Assembly: GCF_027744825.2 (NCBI RefSeq)
Contig: NC_071338.1
Location: 28,827,501-28,891,500 of the forward strand
DNA length: 64,000 bases
From: Synchiropus splendidus
Lineage: Eukaryota; Chordata; Actinopteri; Syngnathiformes; Callionymidae
Direction: 5' to 3'
Part shown: positions 12,961 through 24,710 of the stretch, one piece after another
Layout: every line of letters begins with the position of its first letter
Numbering within the stretch: the first letter of the stretch is position 1
The notes under the pieces: model-generated
Databases searched by the model: none
The model's input: only the letters and a program-made list of their open reading frames with translations
Told to the model about the DNA's origin: nothing
Made by a program: the position numbers and the translations under genes

Positions 12961-13228
12961 TCACTGATCATTTATTTAGTCAGACTTATTTATTCATTCC
13001 CCGTTCGCTGTGGCTCAGAGCTGTGATTTCAGTTGGAATTATTCTCTGGTGATTTTCACTTCTTAGATACAGAAAACTGCCCCCGGATGCTGTAAATGAA
13101 GTGAAGGCCTGGTTTATCAATGTGGATGGAACATACAGATCGTCTTTGTATTATGATACAAAACAGCGTTCTCACCGACCAAGTATACAAATATTCATAC
13201 AAATATTTTCAAGACATTAAGAGAGCTT

Positions 13229-13311
13229 CAGTTTAAATGAGGTAATATAAAAACTTGAATATATTGAATATAGGATTAAAAAAAAAAATAAATAAATAAA
13301 TAAATAAATAA

Positions 13312-13374
<63 letters not shown>

Positions 13375-13444
13375 GGGTGAGATTAGATTTCAAAAAATCC
13401 TATATTCAATATATTCAAGTTTTTATATCACCACATTTCAACTG
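13229..13444. repeat. 49-bp inverted repeat enclosing (AAAT)n(AT)n
   Basis: The left arm 13229-13277 and right arm 13396-13444 are reverse complements at 46 of 49 positions. Between them lie an A-run, (AAAT)n and about 54 bp of pure (AT)n. The right arm is followed by A(18) and a second long (AT)n. The structure can extrude as a large hairpin. It may be a MITE with a microsatellite core or an inverted duplication seeded at the AT repeat. Confidence 0.85.
13278..13371. repeat. (AAAT)n followed by (AT)n microsatellite
   Basis: A-run, then AAAT repeats to about 13316, then uninterrupted AT to about 13371. It forms the loop of the inverted repeat at 13229-13444. Confidence 0.95.

Positions 13445-13532
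<88 letters not shown>
13445..13532. repeat. A-run followed by (AT)n microsatellite
   Basis: A poly-A run, then AT dinucleotides with one C interruption near 13501. Confidence 0.95.
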
Positions 13533-13535
<3 letters not shown>

Positions 13536-15158
13536 TAACATGTAACATAGCCATATATATATAACATGTAACATATAATACACGTGCACATATTTACATA
13601 TGAACCTGAGACCCGAGTAGATTCCACAAGTGCAGAGCTGCGACCAAGATGAAGTGTCACAAGTGAACTTTTTCAAACCGACAGGCATACTGTATGAATC
13701 TGCTTTCCACACACCAACATAACACTTGATCCTGACGCATAGCAAGACATTCCCACAGACTGCCAGCTCAAATCACACTCTATAAATACGCCAAGAGTGT
13801 TAACAGGGATCGCGTTGAAACTAGCATGATGCCTGCCCCACCGTGTGTTGGTTTTCTGGTAGATAAGACCGTCTCCACTTCATGGCAAACTTGAGTCACG
13901 GCTTATTACTCAGCACTTATCGGGCGATTTCACTAGTCTGAAATTTAAATGACTAATGTCAATAATTCGTGAGCCATCGCTCGGGTCGCGGTGTCGCACC
14001 TTTCGCATGACTTTTTAGAAAACATGAATTGGGTTAAACGGTGAAAAGCTTGCTGAGACAGTAGAGCTGCCTTGGACAAAAAGGGATCTTATTGAAACCA
14101 TCATATTTTCTTACTCTGAGTTTCTACCGGCTGCTGTGTGTAATGCTCAACCACCCGAATGTGGCCCCCTCACCATAAATCGTCACCTCCGTGGACAGGT
14201 TTTCGACGTGATCTGTGTAGATTGTGTAATCGCATTTTGAGTTAAAGGTGTTAAAGATGAACAAAAATGTGTTTCGAAAATGAATAAGTGATACTGTAGC
14301 AGCACTGGAACATTTTCGTGAGCATTGATAAAGGAAGGCAAGTAACGCTGCCGTCTCCCACCACTTCCTTTCATATCATTGCGTTCTGTGGTGAGAGTTA
14401 TAATGCATACACACGAATACACTGCGCATAGACAGCGATGCAAATGAACACACACTTGCACACACAGCTATTTCCAGGAAGTCACATTGCGCTGTGCGAT
14501 GCAAGTGGCCACAGGCAGCAGCACTTATCGCTCTCATTTCCCATGGTTTGATGTGTCTCCCTGACACTTGGTGCCGACAACATTCAAAACAGCGCACAAA
14601 TAAAATGGCAAAAGAAGGAAATAGATTGAACGGAGACTAGCCAGGGAAGTAGTCGCGCTATAGGCGGAGGCCAGACCGCAGCACGAGACTGGCTCCAGCC
14701 TTCCTATCAGCCCCATCAATGTTTAATGCAGTGGGGCATAGAAGGGGCTCGGCCAGCCTGTCATCCTCGCAGAGGAGGTCAGCGCTGGAGTCGTCCGGCT
14801 GGAGGACAGTGATGGTAAAGGAGTGTGGCAGGAGACAGGGGTCTATCACACGGTCTCCAGTGGGAGACTCTCCATCGGAGAGGTCACTGTCTTTTTGTAA
14901 GGCTGTGTCTCGCTACCGCAACCTCGTCTCCTGTAGCTTGTCTTCATGTATAATTTATTTTCATTAATGCCTCGCTAAGAGGAAAAGTTCATTGTGCCTC
15001 TGTGCGACCTGATGAATATTAGAACTGTGATTTTAAACCGCACATGTTGGTTAGTTAACGCCTACTGATATGTTTGATTCAAAGAAATCGAATTCTATTC
15101 AGGGAAAACATTCATGTCTTGAGTGTGGCATATCTTATTTTAAGTTGGAGCATAAACA

Positions 15159-15159
<1 letters not shown>
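13533..15159. other. intergenic, nothing recognised
   Basis: Short ORFs on both strands without recognisable motifs; no clear repeats. Confidence 0.5.
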
Positions 15160-15211
<52 letters not shown>

Positions 15212-15213
15212 TA
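15160..15213. repeat. (AT)n microsatellite followed by poly-T
   Basis: About 35 bp of pure AT dinucleotides and then about 19 T residues. Confidence 0.95.
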
Positions 15214-15584
15214 GAATCAGTAGCATTCTCACTTGGTTTCTGTTTCTCTTGTGACAATATTGTCTCTCCACTTCCATGTCGGTGCACATTTTGACAAATC
15301 ATGGACAACTTTAAATGGGAAACAATCAGAAAAACAAACAGGTCCGGCTCCAAAATGTGAGCCAGTGTAGCCGCCAAATCGGTCGGGATTGTGTCCTACC
15401 TGCCGAAGGATGATGACACCAAATCTGGCAGCTACGATCGAGTTTTTAAAAGCGTTTAAATGAGCCATAGAAACTTGGAGGATTTGATGGCATTTTCAGT
15501 GGCATTTCCAACCACATGCCAAACATTTATGTCTGCAAAAGACGATGTTGGTCATCAGGTCATTTGCGAAGTATATGTCTGGTT

Positions 15585-15786
15585 CACTTCCTGGTTTGAC
15601 GGACGACATGTTGTGATTGGCTGACATGAACGGGAGATTGTTTTCAATCGACATTGCGACCAAAACCAGAATTGACTTCTCAGCAGACAAGTCTAATTTA
15701 TCGTGGGAAAACGTCCATCATTCGCAATCGTTCCTATCAAACAACGGCAGCCAATCAGGAGGCAGTGTTTGTGAAACCAGGAAGTG
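15585..15786. repeat. 39-bp inverted repeat (possible MITE or foldback)
   Basis: The left arm 15585-15623 (CACTTCCTGGTTT .. GATTGGCTG) and right arm 15748-15786 are reverse complements: perfect over the outer 13 bp and inner 9 bp, diverged in the middle. The loop is about 124 bp. Both arms carry an inward CCAAT/ATTGG motif. No ORF and no target duplication were seen. Confidence 0.7.
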
Positions 15787-15944
15787 GTATGTCAGATTCT
15801 ATGAGGGCCAAAACAACACGTCCATCATCGTCTGTGGTACATAGCGTTATTTATTCCTTCATTCCACGTTTTTCTAGCCCAATAAAACTGTATCGTAGCT
15901 GCTGCGTGTGACATCATAATCCCACAGCACATATTGGCTCCATC

Positions 15945-16130
15945 CATTGCACGTCTGCCCGTCCTGGGTGGAGGACCCCTCCTCTGACACTCACCCTGAG
16001 GTTTCTCTGTTTTTCTCCCGACATGGTTTTTTTTAGAGTTTTTCGTCATGTCGCAGGTCTCAGAGATATTTCGTCCATGCTATATGTCTTGTACAGTAGC
16101 ATATTTGACAATAAAGCTGACCTACCTACC
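15945..16130 (+). mobile_element. L2-like LINE 3' end
   Basis: It resembles the abundant fish L2-type 3' UTR: CGTCCTGGGTGGAGGACCCC, then TCCTCTGACACTC..CCTGAGGTTTCT, a T-rich stretch, and a final TTGACAATAAAGCTGACC with a (CTAC)n tail. No coding part remains. The family name is from memory of the pattern and was not checked. Confidence 0.5.
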
Positions 16131-19100
16131 TACTGACATATGTTCCTCAAGTGGTATCAGTCGCACCAATGACGTCGACACCTCCTCCTTATCGTGTTTT
16201 GTGATCACATCCTACGATGGCTGACGTCATCTGGATCAGCCCTATATATGTAAATGGTCACTCTAATGGTGGGAAAAGTTTAGAGAAAGTGATTTGGCAG
16301 GAGGTATTCACACACATACTGCAGGTTGACTGGCTTGCTCACTGCCCTTCACCTTCCATGAGGCTGGAGGAGCTCCAGCGGATGATGAATGAATGCAGCG
16401 GATCAATTAAATGATATAGAAATTCAAGCGTAATGAAATGGTCTTTAGCGTTTAATAATATATATGTTCTGCTGTACTTGAGTGTATTGAAAACCAGATG
16501 TCAACAGAGAATCTGAAGTAAGAACCGCGTGCAGGAAGAAAGAGGACTTCCCGTGAGGATAAACACACGGCAGCCAATCTGTCCCGGCGTCTACTCTGTG
16601 ATCAGAGCAGGAGAACGTCTGCTGCCTTTGTGTCCACTCCAGCTCAGTGGGATAATCTTTCCAGTCATTTCCTCTCACAGTATGAAAGACACGCACACGT
16701 CACAGCGTCAAGCTGTGATTACCTGAACTCCACGCTACCTTGTCATTGGGTCTTGAAGGAAAGTTTCGGGGGGGAGTCGCGCCATAAACGCAGTTGCGCT
16801 GTGACCTTCATGTGACCTGCTAACAGCGCGGACCGCCCCTGTCTGAGTCGAGCTCAGAGGACACAGGCATTGGATGAACTGGCTGAAGGAAAGACGGGCG
16901 GCATATTTATAGCCGCGTTTATAAATAAGTTTTATATGGCAGAGGGATTTACTCGTCACACTGGCGGTGACAACGACATGCCACATTCTCTGTCACTGCG
17001 CAGACATTCAGCAAAGAACATATTAGCTCAGAGACATGTCCTGAAGGGACGTCAAACCTGCGGCATCTGCGGTTGGCAGCTGAGGAGAGACGGCGGAAAA
17101 GCAGAGGAAACAGGGAAGAGAGAGGCAAAGTGCTGACTGTGACACCGTCTCTGTGTGTCGCTAACACAGGAACCAATTAGCTGGAAGGCAGCTTCCGTTG
17201 CCTGCGCTGTTATAGGACCTCATCTCTGCGTCCCCAGGGCTGATCGCTGCTTTGGGGCTACGGTGGCACATATACTGTATACAGCAGATGTGCTATAGGA
17301 AAGACACAGATACTCTGCAGACACTCTGCAGACGAGGAAGTGGAGTGGACGACAGGAGGCGGAGGAGACGGGGTGGGGTTAGAGATGGCAGTGGAGATAG
17401 AGACGGCCATGTTTTTGGATACATTCTCCAGGTTAGGGATTCACAGAACTCTGTCAAATATCAAATATGGTTATCATATTTCTCATGACACACACTCAAC
17501 AGGATTCCAAAAAGTCCAGTCAGAAGGAGTTAAGTGTAGCGCCAAGTTTAATTTCAACTGAGGTTTTGGAACCTCTTGTATGGGATCTCCTTCATACTCC
17601 CACAAGCTTGTGGTCGATTCATGATTTTACAGACGCCTTATGTGAGACTGAACTGTTGTCTAATGTTGTCTAATGGTGCCCTAAGATGCACCCTGGACAT
17701 GGTACTATTGCCCCATGCTAGGACAGGGGATGCCACCAGGTTTCCTGGAAACACTTTCGAAGTATGATCCCATTGATTTAAAAGCAAGTGTCATCAAGGA
17801 CATCTACTGTATGATGGAAATAGTAGTCTTCCAGAAGACAACTGAACGAACACAGATCAGATTGTGGACACGTGCCAGCTGTGCTGAGGAAATCTCAATT
17901 CTTAGATCTGGTCTTGGGTCCATCGCTCAATAGGGAGGGGCTTTAGGGAACCTCCAAAAAGCATCGCAGCATTTAAACCAGCCCAGCTGCAAATATAAAG
18001 CCTGACATAGTTAGTACTTTCACAAGCACATGGTGGACAACTGTATCTTCAATGTGAGCAACATTTGTGGGCTTGATTATATGTGTTTTTAGGGTGAAAA
18101 CTTCCCCTGATCGAGGAAGGAGGTTGTAGTGCAGCAGAGATCAGGAGAGCTCAGACTCTGAAGAGGACTAGTCACAGTCTGATGAAGATTGTACAGTGAC
18201 ACAGACGATGATGCGCAGATGCAGCACTCAGTGACAGTGAGCCTGTTCAGTCCACAAGCAGCGTATATTGGTGCTTTGCTGTGTCCGGTCAAACTGGAGA
18301 CGTGTGATCAAGAATGTAAACCAAAAAAAACTTGGAAACAGCAGCAGACGCAGTAGTCGCTGTGGGAGAAAATACCATGTGAATAGCATCAGTGGTGTTC
18401 ACGGATGATGCCCAGCCTTGAAACATGAGGCAGAGCATATTCAGTGGATTAGATAAACATCTGTAAACGTATATAATTCACTATGGCAGTTGCCCGTCTT
18501 CATCTCTGACCGTTTTCAAGCTGCCGCCTATTGTAATAGTGACATTAAAGTGTTCCATTGAAAAACCTCTAGCACCCAAAGGTTTGATCAATGAGCAGCA
18601 TTAAAAGAACGTTTAGTTTGGTACTTACACCTAAGCCAGCGACTATTGCTCTTTCAACCTCTGTTTTCAGCACCACAGTAACTCTTATGATCAAGGGCAA
18701 TGTGCATTTTGATGTCAATTTTGATGTCAATGTGTTATGCTTGTCCATCATCTGATGACGCCGAGTTGCCTTTGAGCAAAGCGGTTGCACCCACAATTGC
18801 TCCGAAACGGCAGATTCATTCAGATCCACTGGATTTTTAAAACATGGCCACCACCTTGAACGTTAAATCCTAAGACACCCGGATGTCACATTGGGGCTGA
18901 TACAATGCAGAGGACGCGTACGACTTGCCCTCGCACATCACCTCTCCGTCCTGCATAAAGAGGGCAGAGCGTGACGCAGTCTTTTTATGACAATTATTGA
19001 TCTCGGGAGCGCAGTAAAAACCATCCCCAGACAGACAACAGAAATAACTGTAACCATATAACAGCTTCCTGCCAGAGGAACAGATCCACAGAGCAGCCAC

Positions 19101-21355
19101 GTGATTATACTATTCCTGGATCACACTGTAGCCTCGTAGCAGGACCGGGGCGCTGACCAGACACACTCACACACAGGACGAGGAGAGGAGACCAGAAGGT
19201 TATGGAAAGGTGTAGCTTTAGACTTCCCACTGAAAAATGAGGATTTTATGCATTTGTTCTCTGTCCTTAGGCTTTCAGTGAGATTGTTTATGTGCTGCTC
19301 CTCTACCTCGCCATATGGTGCAGTTCGCTTTTAATTATGATAATATCAATGTCTTTGTCTTCACGGTCCATTTGTGTAATAGCATTTTCTAAATGCTCCC
19401 ACATACTTCACCTTCACTAATGAGGCTGTGGATGCCCACCCATATCCCCCCTCAATCATTGGCTTCATTTAAATAAAACACAGAAAAGAACACAACTTAT
19501 GTGTTTGGTTCCAAGTGTGGAGATTTATATCGCCTCAGTTCAAGCGTTGCTTTTCATCACCATTTAGCTGCGAACACAATTTGGCTGAGTGACGGAGGAC
19601 TACAGAGGAAACTTTATTCATGGAAACTGCCAAAGTTCAGAAACATAATTTTAGATCTCCCCTATTACAATGACAGTGTGGTTTCATCTCTGTGAGTCTT
19701 GCTGCTGGAAAGGAGACGTCGAGCACGTGGACACCGATAATGGGAATAAACAGCAGAGAATGAATGAATAAACCTGGTGAGTTGATGCTGCTTGTTTTCA
19801 GGCTCTTCAGTCGACGTAATCTTTGATGTATCAAGGTGGGAAACTTGAAGTAAAAAACAAGACCTAATGTGTGAACTGTGGGTGTGATGGTTGTGAAAGA
19901 TGGTCACAGTGATATCAGCCACAGTGAGTAGGTATGTTCAGAAAGACACTTATCATGCTTTATCATCTTTTAAAGAGCTCAAGCCGTGAAGATGAATGAA
20001 GCTTAAACATTCTTTTTTTTTGTTTGTAATAGTTTTTAAAGTTATGCTTTTCTTTTTTTTTCTATATTCCAGCCAGATGTTGAACATAAATATGTTAAAA
20101 AAATCACTGGTGTTTCCTTCTCCCATGACAAACCTCAGAAGCATTTGTCATAAACACATTCAAACAAATTTATTTTATTTATTTATTTTGTTCCCTCACA
20201 GAGTTTGCTTTTGCCCACAACCACCCAACTTGGTTAACAGTAAGTCCTCGTCGCTTAAAGTCAAAAGTGAAAATTCAATTGGCTACGAGGACTTCAATAG
20301 TTGCAGTGCGTTATGAGCCTTCAGTGTAGTTACAGCGGGTGCGTTTCATGCAACATACAGCACGTACTGTGAGTACATACCTACACTTCTCACCACAGTT
20401 CTCATCTCGCAGGAGAGAGTGGGGCACAGGTCCTCCCACCGGTGGCCTCAGACCGAGCCTGGATTTAATCTGGTCCTGATACTGAGTGCTGTCTCCGAGA
20501 CAAGTGCTGCATAGTCCACATTAGGATTTGGCTCCCAGCCAGTGGAGTGACAGAAACCTCTCATCAGTGCCATTCATCATCTCTCCTCAGAGTCCCATTG
20601 TCTGCTGTGTTTGGACTACTTTCACTCTGATCTGCCTGCAGCTTCTGATATAACATAGCCACGGATTGATTTTCTCTGTTTGCAAACTGCTCCTATAATT
20701 TACTCTGATGCGTGTTGTCCGTTTTTTTAAGGCAGTAAATATTCTGCTCTACAACATGATACGTGACGGGAACACGCACCGACGGCAGACCGTCACGTGC
20801 TACGATAACAACACCTCTTATGCCCGTATTATGCCTTGTTAGTGGTGCCTGAGTCGAGGAGACAGACAGAGCTGAGCTTTCCTCCCCTCCAGCCCCTCAA
20901 GTGGAGCGATCGACTGAGGAAGGTCTGTTTGATCTCAACACTTAACTGCATCATTTCTATTCTCTTATGTGGTACTCAACAGCCATCACTTTGATTTGTG
21001 GTCGGGTGCAGGAGAAGTGCATTAAGCCACAGAATACACGGATGTACGTTTGGCTGCATAAACATGGGCACGCGCCATCACAAAGAAAATGTCCCTTTGC
21101 AAACCTCAGCGTGAATGAATTTTGTTTCCTCGCTGACAGCTTGAGAGCTCATCAAAAGAGGTTTGTTCAGACTCAATCTGAGGGCAACCTCGGAGGTCTC
21201 TTTAATCCCCCACCCAGAATAGAGATGCAAGTTCTTTCTTTCTTTCTTTTCTTTTTGAATGTTGAAAGCTTTGTCTTCAGTGTCGGCAAGTTGAAACGTC
21301 CCCTCAACATTTACTGGGATGTGAAAGACAGATTCAAGCGGACCTTTGAATCTCA
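16131..21355. other. intergenic; no gene recognised
   Basis: A long stretch without long ORFs or obvious repeats. A 76-codon cysteine-rich ORF on the minus strand (18870-19100) has no partner exon or known motif and is not called. T-runs are present near 20012-20060. Confidence 0.5.
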
Positions 21356-21665
21356 GTGTGACGCCAAAGTCAGCCTTTCGCGTCACATGTTGACTCAAAA
21401 GGCGCTTTATTGACGCAGATGTTCCACCTTCCGTGGCATATTCTGATGTTGTTGCAGCGCATCACATAAAGCAAAGACGGAGATTGTGGTAAGGATTCGG
21501 AAAGGGATGGTGCTCCATTCCCTCAATGGTCTGGAACAACGGTGCGCTTCAGCCATGTTCCATATATACCAAGTGATATACCCAACTTTTACTGAAGTTT
21601 TATCCCGTCCACTGAAACACCTATGCGTCAACATACAACACGGAATGCTGACTTCGTTGTCAACA
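21356..21665. mobile_element. TIR family copy 3
   Basis: The left end 21356-21410 (GTGTGACGCCAAAGTCAGCC, then CATGTTGAC) and right end 21613-21665 are imperfect reverse complements over about 45 bp. The element is about 310 bp with no ORF. It lies 90 bp from copy 4 in the same orientation, so the two may be a tandem duplication or two insertions at a preferred site. Confidence 0.55.
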
Positions 21666-21752
21666 TAGCACGCAAGAAATACACTTGAAAAGAGTCACTG
21701 TTTTTGGACGTCTTGGGAGTGAAAATGGAATTGGAATTGAAAATATTCTGAA

Positions 21753-22155
21753 TGCGTCCTATACTGACGCCCAAGGCAGCCTTCAGCGTTGCATGTTGAC
21801 GGATTAGGTTTTCAACTGAAGCGCATGCTCTGCCTTCTGTGGCAGCGTGACATATTACAAAAAAAGAGGTTGCGGTTCGATAAGCCATGGGATGGCACTG
21901 CTTTCACCCTCCTACATGTGACAACGTGTCACTTGCTATTTCAAGCCCCTCAAACGGCTGTGTTTTTTTCAGTCACGTGACTTTCTGACAGCACTGTCAG
22001 TAAGAAGGAGAGCCATGTCAGGGGGTTTCACAGGTTATCCACACACCCCACCTGGAACACTACACGGAAAGGAAAAAAACGTACTCCTTTGAAACGCCTA
22101 TGCATGTAAATGCTCCCTGAGAGCAGCCTATGGCATCACTAAAGTACGCAAAAGT
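21753..22155. mobile_element. TIR family copy 4
   Basis: The left end 21753-21815 reads GCGTCCTATACTGACGCC, then GCGTTGCATGTTGACGGATT. The right end 22091-22155 (GAAACGCCTATGCATGTAAA .. ACGCAAAAGTC) is its inverted counterpart. The interior shares GCTATTT..CTCAAACGGCTGTG and GAGAGCCATGT with copy 2. This is the best-preserved copy for defining the ends. Confidence 0.6.
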
Positions 22156-24479
22156 CAAGCCATTGAACTTGTGTCGACCCATAGAAGTGGAGACACCATT
22201 CTAACAGACTTAAAACAGCTGATCTTTTGCAGAATGAGGATAGGATGGTGTGAGGACGTCCACTGAGGGGTGTCGGTCCTATTCTGTAGGTTTTCTAGCC
22301 ATGAAATCGTAACCAACTTTTTTTTTTCTTTCTCGAGTGGTGAGGGCTGTTGCAGTGAGGTGGGGAGGAGGGGGTGTTGTTGGCCAGGCAAGTGGAAAAA
22401 AGGTGGGCGACAGTTGAGAATTTGAGGTGATAAACAGTCGAGACGGAGCCAACGGTGTGTGTGTGTCTCTCAAGCCACAGATAGTTAAGATAAGGAAAAT
22501 GCATGCACAAGAGGAAGCAGTTCACCTTTGTAGATCATTTAACATTTCAGTCTTCAAATATAATAAATATACAAATTCAAAAGTCGCTGACTGCTGTCGA
22601 AGGCATTAACATAAAATACATCATTAAATCAGCGACATGTGTTTTGCTGTTTGTAAGCAAGAGGAAGGAGATCCAGGAAATAATCGGGCACATTGTTTGT
22701 TTTGCTGTTAATTGGCAAGGTTTTCCTGCTGAATCTGAACATTGTCGATGCTCCATCACTCCACCACTCCGACATTCGCCCTGAGTTCTCCACCGGTCCA
22801 TCGAGTTCTGCTGCAAAATGTTTGACCTCATCCTTTATGCGACAATACATACGTGATAATACAAATCTATGGAGCAAATTCATTATTTTCACGCGTCACC
22901 AGTTGTGCTGTTTGTTAGTTTTGTTCTGTTGGCTACGTCCAGTTGTGTTTTGACATTGCTGTCGCATCTTTCTGTGTGCGCCTTGTCCGTCTTGCCTTGT
23001 CTCCACCTAATCCTATTACTGTCTTCACCTGTGCTATTGCTTTGTTCGGTTTAAGTGTTTAAGTCAAGTCAAGTCAAGGTCCACATACAGTGCAAAGTCA
23101 ATCTTCCTTCCCTTGTGAAGAGCCTTTTGTTGTTGTTTTTTTAGATGTTTTTGTTTGAACTATTATTCTGATATCTTCCTTTTGTAGTGCTCCTATTTAT
23201 TTATGTGTATGAATACTTGTAGTTTCCTGTTGACTTGTTTTCTTTTCATTGATTTTTTTACATTGAAAAAAAAAAAAATCCCTGACAAGCGAAATATTCC
23301 AGTCCGCGAACAAGGGTCCTGAGATTTTGATTTTCTCATTGTGCAACATGGAAAGATTCTTCCGAAATTCTTCAGAATAGGAACATTGGACTGAAGTGAC
23401 TTTGACTTCAAAAAATGCTGGGATTTATATGCATCTCAGTGGTTTTCACATAATGGTCCTGCCTTGTTGAGGTCAGAGGTCAGATGATAGTAAGGCTACA
23501 GTTACTGAAATAAGAGAACTTGTTACAACCAAGGTAAGCAGAACACCACATGTGAATGCACTGAAGTCAAAAGGAAGGTACTTGCAAAGTGTCCTTGCAA
23601 AGTGTATACAGTGAATGTATTAAAAACATACCTCAATAACATCAGAAAATATTGACAATGTTTCAAGGAAGCCGATCACGGAAGTCAAACTGCAGGAAAC
23701 CCTTCCAACAAATAGAACTAGACAGCAGAAAAGCGTAGTTGTCTACGAGGCAGGTTGAGTGAAATTGAAAAAGATACTTTTTCCTTGCTTTATATCCTCA
23801 CTCTGCTTGCCCTGTGCATCTACATGTGAAATAGATTCCATTGCCATTCACGCTCCTCCACGCTGTGACGTTCCTAAATATAAAGAAGGTGAGGATGCAT
23901 GCAGATTAGGTTGAGTGCCAGCGACGCTCCCCTGGAAAGAGTTGGCTACTTCTGCTGGAGTTGTGGAGAGGAACACTGCAGGGTGAGGGATTTTGCAGTG
24001 TCTGCAAAAATAGCCATAATTTCTAGAGGTGTCTCCTTTTTAACAGGAGGAGGTTCGGGAGGCAAAAGGAGAGTTTTCAGGTGGCGTTCCAGGCCTTTAG
24101 TAGCAGGTTATCTGTTCAAATAAAGCGCTACTCTTCAGCGTGCACATTAAGCTCTTTAAAGCCACCTAATGTTGCTTTTCATACTTCATACTTCATACTT
24201 CCCTGCAGCAGCGTTCACCGCCACAACGTGTCCCATCTACCGAGCTGGTGAGGTGAATGTTCAGTCGAGGGCGATTCTGTTTTCAGAGAATTTTACTTTT
24301 AACAAAAACCATCCGGACTTTGTCCCGCGACATGCTGGTTTTCAGACACGTGTGGACTCGACATCAGCCACCGCTTCACGTCCTCGCACACCGCGGTAAC
24401 ACGCCTCTTTGTCAGTACAACACAAGGCTGTTTCACCTCACAACTTATTCATGAAATATCTCAACAGGAGTCAATTTCC
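22156..24479. other. intergenic; no gene recognised
   Basis: Includes a short (AAGTC)n run at about 23060-23080, poly-T and poly-A runs, and short ORFs. Nothing else recognised. Confidence 0.5.
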
Positions 24480-24710
24480 CGTTAAGTGTCATTACAGTCT
24501 TTCTTCACACATGTGCGGCCGCAAAGTGCCACAATTAATTGGATTTCATTTCCAGGAGATCATTTCCGACTGTTAGTCAGGCTGTAAAAGCACATCACCA
24601 TGCACATAATTACATAGGAAGGCAGAGGCAGCCGGCGGAATTTATCTCCCAACACAAATATGAATGGAGCTTTGGAAGACCTGCTCACGTGTGTGTGTGC
24701 GTGTGTTTCA
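24480..24710. promoter_or_regulatory. candidate conserved regulatory element
   Basis: A repeat-free block with ACAATTAATTGG around 24531-24542, TAATTA at 24607-24612, a GCGGCCGC site at 24515-24522 and several ATTTCC/GGAAAT-like ETS motifs. It looks like a homeodomain-rich enhancer; conservation was not tested. Confidence 0.28.

Noticed and set aside
18870..19100. 76-codon cysteine-rich ORF (-)
   Set aside because: Looks secreted-peptide-like at first sight but lacks a signal peptide, partner exon or known cysteine spacing.
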